The notes under the pieces were generated by a model. The model worked only from the letters and a program-made list of their open reading frames with translations. It was not told where the DNA came from and did no database searches. The position numbers were made by a program, and so were the translations under genes. A DNA stretch of 13,202 nucleotides from the NCBI GenBank assembly GCA_013002595.1, contig JABDJG010000265.1:1-13202 (forward strand). The letters run 5' to 3'. Positions 7,224-13,202 of this stretch are shown one piece after another. Each line of letters starts with the position of its first letter. Within the stretch, counting starts at the first letter, position 1. The DNA comes from Hyphomicrobiales bacterium. GTDB lineage: Bacteria; Pseudomonadota; Alphaproteobacteria; Rhizobiales; Aestuariivirgaceae.

Positions 7224-8997
7224 TATCGCCTCTAGTGGCTGCAACGCGCTGCGCGCCAATAATGCCATGCTGGGCTCCGGCAGCGAAGTCGTTGACATCG
7301 ACTTTCATGGCCGAGTGATCAAGGCGCGAAAGGGCGAAAGCCTTTTGGCTGCCCTGGTTGCGTCCGGTGAGTATCGCCTGCGCGAGACCGGTGACGGGCA
7401 GGTTCGCGGTCCGTTTTGCGGTATGGGCGTGTGCCAGGAATGCCTGGTCGAAATCAATGATGCACCGGCGCAGCGGGCCTGCATGTTCAAGGTCGATCAG
7501 CCGTTGACGGTGCGGCGTCAGACGCCCCAAGTCCGCGCCCCTGTGGAAGCGGCACCGCCAATCACTGCGCAATCTTCCCGCAGCCGGGCGGCTCTGACGC
7601 CGCAGATTGCGGTTGTAGGCGGGGGTCCTGCCGGTATGGCGGCAGCTGCCTGTGCGGCCAGGGCCGGTGCAGATGTTCTATTGATCGACGAACGCGCGCA
7701 ACTTGGCGGTCAGTTCTACAAGCAACCGCTTGCGGCAAACGACCTTTCCGTGCCGGACTTTGACGACCGGCAGTTTCGCGGCGGCCGCCAGCTCATTGCC
7801 GGACTTGAGGGCTCGGACGCGAAGATCATGCAGCCGGCAAAGGTTGTCGGCGCCTATGAACCGCTCGATTTGGTCGTTTCTTTGGACAATGAGACAGTGT
7901 TGATCCGGCCGCAGGTGCTGATCGTTGCAACCGGCGCTTACGAGATTTGCCAGCCATTTGCCGGCTGGACCTTGCCCGGCGTGATGACCACCGGTGCTGC
8001 GCAAACACTTTTGCGCTCCTACCGGGTGTTGCCGGGCCGGCGGGTGCTGGTCGCCGGCAATGGCCCGCTGAACTTCCAGGTTGCCGCAGAACTTGCCGGC
8101 TCCGGCGCTGACGTCGTTGCCGTCATCGAGGCGGCCGGCAAACCTTCTGTGGCATCCATCGGGTCTTTGGCAAAGATGATGGCCAGCGATCCTGGGCTGG
8201 CCCTGAAGGGCGCCGGCTACCTGTCATCCCTCCGGCGTCACGGCGCGTCGCTGATCTACGGCCAGGCAATTGCCCGTGTCGACGCGATCGGCGATGCAGG
8301 CGGTTCAGGGCTAAGGGTTTCACTCTCACCAGGTCTAGAGAACGTCCGGCAATTTGATGTGGATGCGGTCTGTCTGGGATATGGTTTTCGCCCGTCCAAC
8401 GAGATATTGCGGGCCCTGGGCTGCAGGCACGACGCCGACCCGCTGACAGGCGCCCTGCAAACGGTGCGCGATCAAAATTGCCTCACGAGCCGCAAGGACG
8501 TGCTGGCAGTCGGGGACTGCACCGGGCTGAGGGGCGCGCCCACGGCCGAGGCTGAGGGGGTTCTGGCAGCTGTCGCGGCGCTGTCCCGGCTTGAGATCAA
8601 GATGCCGGACGACCTGTTGAATGAGGCTGCGAGCCTTACGGCCGCGCGTCGGCGCTTTGGCAGGTTCCAGAAGGCGCTGTGGCAGCTGTTCGAACCGGGC
8701 AACCCGTTGCCGGGGCACGTTGAACAAGACACGATCGTGTGCCGCTGCGAGAATCTGACCCTTGCCGAGGTGCAACAGGCAATGGGGCGAAATGGCCAGG
8801 AAACAATGGCAAGTCTGAAGCGGTCAACCCGCGCCGGCATGGGCCGATGCCAGGGCCGGTATTGCGGGCCTTTCATCGCCCGGCAACTGGCAGCAACCAA
8901 CGGGCGATCAATCGAGGAGGCAGACCTGTGGGCGCCGCGTCCACCGATCAAACCGGTGCGCGTCAGCGAACTGGCGCGGCTCGATTTTCCCGACTGA
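7216..8997 (+). CDS. Fer2 + FAD/NAD oxidoreductase + BFD-like 2Fe-2S fusion, amine dehydrogenase alpha/gamma subunit
   Basis: A 593-aa three-part redox protein. Residues about 24-101 form a plant-type 2Fe-2S domain with Cys68, Cys73, Cys76 and Cys89 (FCGMGVCQEC then RAC). After a Pro/Ala linker (103-128) comes a disulfide-reductase-like core: FAD motif GGGPAG (135-140), a second Rossmann motif GNGPLN (281-286) and AVGDCTG (431-437) at the flavin. The C-terminal domain (about 505-560) has CRC (509-511) and GRCQGRYC (543-550), whose four cysteines suit a BFD-like 2Fe-2S cluster. In octopine/nopaline oxidases, hydrogen cyanide synthase and D-hydroxyproline dehydrogenase, a small Fer2 subunit and this FAD subunit are often separate genes; here they are joined. 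The usual third subunit is a DAO-family protein, present at 1278-2417. The protein would pass electrons from amine oxidation to the respiratory chain. The ATG at 7216 overlaps the preceding stop by 8 bases; Met18 (7267) is an alternative start. Confidence 0.93.
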   Translation: MTDIASSGCNALRANNAMLGSGSEVVDIDFHGRVIKARKGESLLAALVASGEYRLRETGDGQVRGPFCGMGVCQECLVEINDAPAQRACMFKVDQPLTVRRQTPQVRAPVEAAPPITAQSSRSRAALTPQIAVVGGGPAGMAAAACAARAGADVLLIDERAQLGGQFYKQPLAANDLSVPDFDDRQFRGGRQLIAGLEGSDAKIMQPAKVVGAYEPLDLVVSLDNETVLIRPQVLIVATGAYEICQPFAGWTLPGVMTTGAAQTLLRSYRVLPGRRVLVAGNGPLNFQVAAELAGSGADVVAVIEAAGKPSVASIGSLAKMMASDPGLALKGAGYLSSLRRHGASLIYGQAIARVDAIGDAGGSGLRVSLSPGLENVRQFDVDAVCLGYGFRPSNEILRALGCRHDADPLTGALQTVRDQNCLTSRKDVLAVGDCTGLRGAPTAEAEGVLAAVAALSRLEIKMPDDLLNEAASLTAARRRFGRFQKALWQLFEPGNPLPGHVEQDTIVCRCENLTLAEVQQAMGRNGQETMASLKRSTRAGMGRCQGRYCGPFIARQLAATNGRSIEEADLWAPRPPIKPVRVSELARLDFPD

Positions 8998-9008
8998 GGG
9001 TGGCGGCC

Positions 9009-9731
9009 CTAGAGCCTCAACTCTTCCTGATGCGCTTTCACCAGCGCGGCCATGCTGTTGAACACCATGTCGTAGGTCGGCATCTCGCCCGGGTTCATCG
9101 TTGCACCGAAGCCTTCCTGTTCATGGCGCCGGTAGACCCAGCAGTTCGCAAGGCCAGCCTGATTGGCAGGCCCGTGGTCGTGGAACATGCTCTCGGCGGT
9201 ATGAAGGATCTGGTTTTTCTGGATCCCCAGACGGTCAAGGTTCTCAACCATGTAATCGAAATTGCGCGGTGATGGTTTATACGAACCGATGTCTTCTGCC
9301 GTATAGACCGCATCGAAATCGACTTGCAGTTTCTTGTTGCTGTGCGCAAAGCTGGCATTGTCGACGTTCGATAGAATGACGAGCCTGTAATAGCGCTTGA
9401 GGTAGCGAAGCGCGTCGACACTGTCTTCAAACGCCGGCCAATGCTCGACCGAGCGGCCATAGGTCTGGCACTCGTGCCAGGTTACTGAAATGCCCCATTC
9501 CTCGGCCAGGCGCTTGTAGACGACGGCCAGAAGCTCGCGATAGTTCTTGCCCGGCGTCTGGCGCTGGGTCGAGGACTCATGGAATGCATGTGCTTCCAGG
9601 ATCTGATCCCGCGACAGCGCCGGACTGAACCGGTCGGTCAGTGGTTTGAGCCCGGCAATCATACCGGATTCCCAATCGATCAGCGTACCGTAGCAGTCGA
9701 ATGTAAGCGCTTTGAAATCGGTGAGTTTCAT
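9009..9731 (-). CDS. HAD-superfamily hydrolase, type II haloacid dehalogenase-like
   Basis: Cytoplasmic HAD hydrolase of 241 aa. Motif I is FDCYGTLIDWE with nucleophile Asp12; motif II is the Ser121-Asn122 pair (ILSNVD); motif III is Lys152 in SYKP; motif IV is the acidic HDHGP segment (about 184-188, Asp185). The YGTL..D spacing and helical cap match the L-2-haloacid dehalogenase branch, but many members are phosphatases of unknown substrate, so dehalogenation is not proved. The start at ATG 9731 has GAGGA about 8 bases upstream; upstream in-frame codons to 9782 look non-coding. It is the last gene of the minus-strand group LysR, App1-like, HAD, and converges on the flavoprotein fusion with 11 bp between stops. 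Confidence 0.9.
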   Translation of the reverse strand: MKLTDFKALTFDCYGTLIDWESGMIAGLKPLTDRFSPALSRDQILEAHAFHESSTQRQTPGKNYRELLAVVYKRLAEEWGISVTWHECQTYGRSVEHWPAFEDSVDALRYLKRYYRLVILSNVDNASFAHSNKKLQVDFDAVYTAEDIGSYKPSPRNFDYMVENLDRLGIQKNQILHTAESMFHDHGPANQAGLANCWVYRRHEQEGFGATMNPGEMPTYDMVFNSMAALVKAHQEELRL

Positions 9732-9748
9732 CTTGGTTTTCCTCTTGC

Positions 9749-9767
9749 CGGCATAACAAGCATGCCG
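9749..9767. repeat. Intergenic inverted repeat between App1-like and HAD genes
   Basis: A perfect 6-bp inverted repeat, CGGCAT (9749-9754) and ATGCCG (9762-9767), flanks a 7-base loop in the 57-bp gap between the two minus-strand genes, just ahead of the HAD ribosome site. No T-run follows on the minus strand, so it is not an intrinsic terminator. It may be a weak mRNA hairpin that tunes expression of the distal gene, or chance in GC-rich DNA. Confidence 0.3.
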
Positions 9768-9788
9768 CTGGGTCGACCACAAGTGCTT

Positions 9789-10907
9789 CTATTTCTTACA
9801 TCCCTTGTCGCCGGCCACCACGTCCTCACCGATATATTCCCATCGTGCCGGCGGGGCCCCACCAACGGCAGCGCGCATGCGCTCGTCACTGAAGTTCGAG
9901 CCTGCCACCTTGCGGATCGTGATCTGTATCACCCGGCCGGGGAACCACCTGGCCATCTGGCCGTAGATTTCCGGATCACACTCACCGCTGTCGCCGATCA
10001 GGATGAACTGGTGCCCCCAGTAGCGGATGATGATCTTTGCGATTGCCGCCACCTTGAAGTCGTAGGATGGCTTGGCGAGAAACTCGACAAAACTGCCATC
10101 CTTGAGCCGAAAATGGCGCATCGCCACCGTCCCTTGCGGGTAGTTTTTTGCAATGAACGGCTCAAGGCTCGGCCACAATTGCCATGGCGAGGCAGAAACA
10201 TAATGGAAGTGATGGCCTTCGCCTGCCAGCTTCTTGTAGAGCGCCGGCATGCCCGGCGTAACGGCAAAAGGCTTAAGAAAGGTGTTTTCAAGCAGCGCCT
10301 GCTTGTCGGGCACATTGCTGATCTTGATCGTATCGTCGACATCGGAAATCACCGTCACCCCGGTTTGAGGGATGAACTCGACCGTGCCTTGAAAATTGCG
10401 GCTATCGCCATTCGGCAGAACGACCTTGAGGGCAACCTCCGAGGCTGGCGGGGAGGGGCTCCGATAGGTGAGTCCGGTCTCGGCATGGCCATTCGAGCCG
10501 GTGTCATCAAGCGTCCAGCGCTCCCCAGCCATCGCGACCGCGACCTGTTTGAAGCCTTCATTGTCGACCGCAAACCACTTGGCCCGCTCAGCGAAAATAT
10601 CGGCTTTGTCGCCAATGTCATCGATGCCCAGTTGCGCTGCCACAGTGCGCAACAGGCCATTGGCGGCCGACCAGTCGACTGGTTCATAGACCCACACATG
10701 GGCAGGGATTTGCCAGCTGCCGTCGCGTTGCTTGGCGGCCGAAACCGGAAACACGACAACGTCTTCATCACTCTTGATAGGTGATGCGGCAAGCTGGCGG
10801 GCATCACCGCAGACAAGCAAGGCGATGAACGCAAATGCTCCCGCCAATTGAATTGTGATCATCTGTTGGTCCCATCTTGACCGGCGCCCGAATTTTAGCC
10901 CGCCCAT
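9789..10907 (-). CDS. Exported App1-like (DUF2183) phosphatase-fold protein
   Basis: Member of the App1/DUF2183 family, whose yeast founder is a phosphatidate phosphatase with a HAD-like DxDxT site. With the 10907 start it is 372 aa. A basic N-terminus (Lys5, Arg8, Arg9, Arg11) precedes a hydrophobic segment (about 16-34, LAGAFAFIALLVCG), so export is likely. The -1 residue before Cys is Val, so it is not a good lipobox. The C-terminal half is the catalytic domain: ISDVDDTIK with Asp189 and Asp191, SASPW (238-242) and IGDSGECDPEIY (304-315). Start choice is open. ATG 10907 overlaps the LysR stop as TGATG (translational coupling) and supplies the positive signal-peptide charges, but codons before Met16 look poorly biased. 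ATG 10862 would give 357 aa with an uncharged signal peptide. The substrate could be a phospholipid or other phosphoester. Confidence 0.88.
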   Translation of the reverse strand: MGGLKFGRRSRWDQQMITIQLAGAFAFIALLVCGDARQLAASPIKSDEDVVVFPVSAAKQRDGSWQIPAHVWVYEPVDWSAANGLLRTVAAQLGIDDIGDKADIFAERAKWFAVDNEGFKQVAVAMAGERWTLDDTGSNGHAETGLTYRSPSPPASEVALKVVLPNGDSRNFQGTVEFIPQTGVTVISDVDDTIKISNVPDKQALLENTFLKPFAVTPGMPALYKKLAGEGHHFHYVSASPWQLWPSLEPFIAKNYPQGTVAMRHFRLKDGSFVEFLAKPSYDFKVAAIAKIIIRYWGHQFILIGDSGECDPEIYGQMARWFPGRVIQITIRKVAGSNFSDERMRAAVGGAPPARWEYIGEDVVAGDKGCKK

Positions 10908-11773
10908 CAGGTTTCAATGTCGATCCATGGCGCATTCCTTGCCGCCTCGCGCAGCTTGTCCAAAGCGGGTTCGCGCAGTTCTGCAGGGGCATTTTCGGTC
11001 CATACGGCATAAGCAGGAAACGGAAATGCCGGGCTGTCCTTGACCACGTGAAGTTGGCCTGAAGCGACATAGTCGTCGGCAATACGGTAGGGCAGGAACG
11101 CAGCCTTGCCGTGATCGATCAGAAACTTGGGAATAGCGGCGCCGACTTGCATCATTAGCTGCGGCGGCTTGAGGTCCGGATACCAACGGCTATGCGCCAT
11201 CTCAAATTCCGCGCCCCAGTTGGTGAAGATGTAGTCGTCGCTGGTGGCGCCGCCATGATCTTTGCGGCCGGCAACCAGGATGAGACGGTCATCCAAGATA
11301 TGCTCGACACGGAAGCCCTGCCGAATCTCCGGATTGTAGATGACCGCAATATCAAGCACACCGAGCAACAGCATGCTCGACAGATTGGACGGAGTGCTGA
11401 CTTGGAAGTTGAAGGCGGTTGTGGGTAGGATCCTGGTCAGTTCAACCATCCAGTTGGCAGACAATTCAGGCCATAGAGCGTCCTCGCAGCCGAGCGACAA
11501 GGAGCTGTCAAATCCGTCCGGCAACGATATTTGATAGACCGCCTGATCCCACAACTGCAGTGAAGATCGGGCATACTGCTCAAACTTTGCGCCATAAACT
11601 GTGAGCTCGACGCCGCTTTTAGAGCGGTTGAACAGTTTCTGGCCGAGCTCTCGCTCCAGTTTCTGGATGCGGATACTGATTGCCGACTGAGTGACGAACA
11701 TCCGCTCGGCAGCCGCAACGAAACTCTCCGCCGCCAAAACGTTAAGAAATGTCTTCACCAGCATCACATCCAT
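10907..11773 (-). CDS. LysR-type transcriptional regulator
   Basis: DNA-binding regulator of 288 aa. The N-terminal winged helix-turn-helix is clear: VKTFLNVLAAESFVAAAERM, then FVTQSAISIRIQKLERELG and LFNRS, with the wing following (about 6-62). A linker helix (about 63-80) and a periplasmic-binding-protein-like effector domain (about 90-285) follow. The start is set at ATG 11773 (MDVMLVKTFL), which fits the usual family N-terminus. A TTG at 11809 would add 12 AT-rich, hydrophobic residues and is unlikely; ATG 11764 is a close alternative. No strong ribosome site is visible. It is upstream of, and overlaps, the App1-like gene, and has 275 bp of non-coding DNA behind it. It could respond to a metabolite of the adjacent catabolic locus, but no operator is certain. 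Confidence 0.93.
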   Translation of the reverse strand: MDVMLVKTFLNVLAAESFVAAAERMFVTQSAISIRIQKLERELGQKLFNRSKSGVELTVYGAKFEQYARSSLQLWDQAVYQISLPDGFDSSLSLGCEDALWPELSANWMVELTRILPTTAFNFQVSTPSNLSSMLLLGVLDIAVIYNPEIRQGFRVEHILDDRLILVAGRKDHGGATSDDYIFTNWGAEFEMAHSRWYPDLKPPQLMMQVGAAIPKFLIDHGKAAFLPYRIADDYVASGQLHVVKDSPAFPFPAYAVWTENAPAELREPALDKLREAARNAPWIDIET

Positions 11774-12048
11774 GATGATGAATTTTAATATAAAAAAAGA
11801 GAATAGCAACTATATATATTATTCGTTTTTCTAATTAATAAAAATCTGCAATGTAGGCGGGCGAGGGCGATTTGTGCGGCCGCGCGCGCGTCTTGCGGGC
11901 CGGCTGATCGCGGAGTTGGGGGCATCTCTGCGACCTGTCAAATCGTCCTCACCGAACTTCTCACAATGCCCATCGCCCCGGCTGCAAATGCTGCAACGTG
12001 TTGTTGAGACCGATAATTGGAAGTTTTTGAACAAAGCGAGACACTTAA
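11774..12048. promoter_or_regulatory. AT-rich divergent intergenic region (LysR / DUF2853)
   Basis: This is the largest gene-free stretch. The part next to the LysR gene (about 11774-11850) is strikingly AT-rich, with A- and T-runs and an alternating TA run (11811-11818), and holds an ATTA...TAAT dyad (11818-11821 and 11836-11839) of the kind LysR proteins bind. It then switches to very GC-rich DNA with a GCGGCCGC site (11876-11883) running into (CG)5 at 11881-11890. Toward the DUF2853 gene a -35-like TTGAGA (12004-12009) lacks a clear -10. A 71-codon open frame across 11874-12089 has no ribosome site and overlaps the DUF2853 gene; I do not count it. Confidence 0.4.
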
Positions 12049-12390
12049 ATGAGCAAGAGAGACGAACTGATCCAGAAATACGCAGGTGACCTGAAGGACA
12101 AGTGCGGCATGAAGCCGGACATGGACCTTCTGCGCAAAGTGACGATCGGCTGCGGCCCGTCGATCTACAACGCCGACGCGGCAACGGTTTCGGGATCGGA
12201 CAAAGCCGAACTGGAAACCGTCAAGAAGAACTTTTTGATCAAGAAGCTGGGCCTGTCAGACGGCCCGAAACTGGATCAGGAGATCAACGGCGTCATGGAA
12301 ACCTATGGCCGCTCGAACCGAAACAAATACCGTGCGGTTGTCTACTACATGCTGACCAAAAAATTCAGCAAAGAGGCAATCTACAGCTAG
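12049..12390 (+). CDS. DUF2853 family protein
   Basis: Small cytoplasmic protein of 113 aa that I recognise as the DUF2853 family, of unknown function. It is charged and mainly helical. Conserved-looking elements are the N-terminal YAGDLKDK helix, TIGCGPSIYNADAATVSGSDKAEL in the middle (about residues 33-56, start of a helical hairpin), and the C-terminal KYRAVVYYMLTKKF helix. There is no signal peptide or membrane segment. The ATG at 12049 is the natural start, but the ribosome site is weak (only AGCGAG upstream). It is a single-gene unit closed by a strong intrinsic terminator, which suggests robust independent expression. The family label is solid; the role is unknown. Confidence 0.9.
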   Translation: MSKRDELIQKYAGDLKDKCGMKPDMDLLRKVTIGCGPSIYNADAATVSGSDKAELETVKKNFLIKKLGLSDGPKLDQEINGVMETYGRSNRNKYRAVVYYMLTKKFSKEAIYS

Positions 12391-12396
12391 GGGCAC

Positions 12397-12421
12397 AAAG
12401 GGGGCAAAGGCCCCCTTTTTT
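12397..12421 (+). terminator. Rho-independent terminator of the DUF2853 gene
   Basis: A GC-rich stem, GGGGGC (12400-12405) with GCCCCC (12410-12415), closes an AAAG loop. The stem extends by three A-T pairs (12397-12399 with 12416-12418), and the run of six T (12416-12421) follows directly. It starts 6 bases after the DUF2853 stop codon. Confidence 0.93.
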
Positions 12422-12448
12422 CAAATTCCTAGCAATCCGCTGACCCAG

Positions 12449-12470
12449 GACAGCTGCAAAGACAGCTGCA
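12449..12470. repeat. Tandem 10-bp direct repeat upstream of the SH3 gene
   Basis: GACAGCTGCA occurs twice, at 12449-12458 and 12461-12470, separated by two bases, giving a 12-bp pitch of about one helical turn. Each copy contains the palindrome CAGCTG. It lies 45-66 bases before the SH3 gene start, after the terminator, where an operator would be expected. Function unproven. Confidence 0.55.
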
Positions 12471-12514
12471 GGCAAGTCTGCGGTTTCGTAAAGTCGCGTA
12501 AGCGGGAGGCAAAA

Positions 12515-12964
12515 ATGAACGGGAATTTTCTCAAAGAGTTTGGCGTTAACGCCGTCTTCGGCCTGGCTGTTTTCGGCTGGGTGTTTGGCCAATCGCCACT
12601 GGATCAGGCTTCGAGGGCACCTGTCGCTCCACTTGCGCTGGTCAAGTCTGACGAACGAGGCGACGATATTCCGAACGTACGGCCGGCAAAGGTCAGGGAC
12701 TTTTCGATCACGATCGAACAGGTCGCGTTGCACAGCCCTGATCAGCATTCCATCGAGTCGCCGCCGCTGGTCGAAGTGACCGCGACAACGCTGAAGCTGA
12801 GGGCACATCCAACATCGCAATCACCATTGATCAGGGCGTACCCCACCGGTGCCCGGTTTGAACGGATCGGCCAGAATGGAAATTGGCTGAACGTCCGCAA
12901 TCCGGCAGATGGAACATCAGGCTGGATGCACGCCAACTACCTGCAACCGGTCAGCGGCACATGA
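12515..12964 (+). CDS. Membrane-anchored or secreted bacterial SH3 domain protein
   Basis: Protein of 149 aa. The N-terminus has a short hydrophobic segment (about residues 11-25, VNAVFGLAVFGWVFG) after Lys7, acting as a signal anchor or weak signal peptide. A disordered, Pro-rich linker (about 28-85) follows. The C-terminus (about 87-145) is a bacterial SH3 (SH3_3-type) domain: LKLRAHPTSQSPLIRAYPTG, then a hydrophobic strand, NWLNVR and SGWMHANYL, matching the usual xNVRxGPS...GWV pattern. Such domains usually bind peptidoglycan or cell-wall peptides in the periplasm. ATG 12515 has an excellent ribosome site GGGAGG (12504-12509) 5 bases upstream. It is separated from the DUF2853 gene by a terminator, so it has its own promoter. 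Confidence 0.87.
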   Translation: MNGNFLKEFGVNAVFGLAVFGWVFGQSPLDQASRAPVAPLALVKSDERGDDIPNVRPAKVRDFSITIEQVALHSPDQHSIESPPLVEVTATTLKLRAHPTSQSPLIRAYPTGARFERIGQNGNWLNVRNPADGTSGWMHANYLQPVSGT

Positions 12965-13008
12965 CCACTCTAATGCTGGCCCCCAAGAATCCCAAAAGGA
13001 ACCAAACC

Positions 13009-13200
13009 ATGTCATTTTATGCAGATTGTCTGAACCGGGCCATCGAGGTTTTCGGCACCAAGGACCGGGCCGAGGACTGGCTGTAAAAGATGAGCGCCGA
13101 ACTGGGTGCCGCGCCGAAACATTTACTCGATTCAAAAACCGGCTATGAACGGGTGCTCCGGCATATACATTCGGTCGTTCTGGCCCTGCACATGGACTGA
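13009..13200 (+). pseudogene. MbcA/ParS (DUF2384)-like antitoxin-domain gene with in-frame stop
   Basis: The frame from ATG 13009 (AAGGA at 12996-13000, 8 bases upstream) reads MSFYADCLNRAIEVFGTKDRAEDWL and then hits TAA at 13084-13086. The same frame continues without shift through KMSAELGAAPKHLLDSKTGY and RVLRHIHSV to TGA at 13198-13200. The two halves together look like a stand-alone MbcA/ParS/Xre toxin-binding domain (DUF2384-like): a VFG-x-KDRAEDWL helix, then an LGxxPxxLLD-x3-GxxxVL motif. A single base change (TAA from GAA, Glu) would restore a 63-residue protein. An ATG at 13090 just after the stop could allow re-initiation of the second half (36 codons). No partner toxin of the RES type is in the window; it may lie downstream. 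A sequencing error or a true nonsense mutation fits; the family call is moderate. Confidence 0.6.
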
Positions 13201-13202
13201 GT

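Noticed and set aside
8998..9008. A bidirectional terminator at the flavoprotein/HAD convergence
   Set aside because: Only a weak AGGG/CCCT pairing is seen around 8996-9010, with no T-run on either side.
9579..10784. A 401-codon plus-strand open frame opposite the App1-like and HAD genes
   Set aside because: It runs across two real minus-strand genes with intact catalytic motifs, and its translation shows no domain.
11874..12089. A 71-codon frame in the intergenic region before DUF2853
   Set aside because: No ribosome site, Arg-rich composition typical of non-coding GC-rich DNA, and it overlaps the DUF2853 start in another frame.

Overview
The window looks like a stretch of an alphaproteobacterial chromosome, probably Rhizobiales-like. 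This rests on the GC-rich codon use, strong Ala-Gly (GCC GGC) bias, the mix of catabolic families, a DUF2853 protein, and small SH3 and MbcA/ParS-type proteins. It is an inference from style and gene content; no rRNA or marker gene is present. I see no tRNA, IS element, CRISPR array or phage gene.

Positions 1-8997 are a catabolic locus in alternating strand blocks. The 3' end of a polar amino-acid ABC permease and its ATPase (1-1261, +) meet a DAO-family FAD oxidase/dehydrogenase (1278-2417, -). A compact 63-bp divergent gap follows, then a DapA-family aldolase/lyase and a YqjM-like old yellow enzyme (2481-4608, +). These converge, with a 4-bp overlap, on two short-chain dehydrogenases (4605-6158, -). 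A second divergent gap of 93 bp leads to a 3-hydroxyacyl-CoA-dehydrogenase-family enzyme and a three-part protein (plant-type 2Fe-2S domain, FAD/NAD disulfide-reductase-like core, C-terminal BFD-like 2Fe-2S domain) at 6252-8997 (+).

The DAO protein plus the Fer2-FAD-BFD fusion have the parts list of the multi-subunit opine, octopine/nopaline or D-hydroxyproline dehydrogenases. With the amino-acid transporter and the DapA-type lyase (the family that includes pyrroline-4-hydroxy-2-carboxylate deaminase), the simplest reading is uptake and oxidative breakdown of an imino-acid, opine or betaine-like amine. The ene-reductase, the two SDRs and the 3HCDH enzyme would handle downstream carbonyl, hydroxyl and C=C chemistry. 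The exact substrate cannot be read from the sequence, and this enzyme combination is not one I can match to a described pathway.

Positions 9009-11773 (-) hold a LysR-type regulator, an exported App1-like (DUF2183) phosphatase-fold protein and a type II haloacid-dehalogenase-like HAD hydrolase, in that transcription order. The LysR gene sits beside an AT-rich intergenic region and may control its neighbours.

Positions 12049-13200 (+) hold three small genes: a DUF2853 protein followed by a textbook intrinsic terminator, a membrane-anchored or secreted bacterial SH3 protein, and a short MbcA/ParS-type (DUF2384-like) antitoxin-domain gene interrupted by an in-frame TAA.
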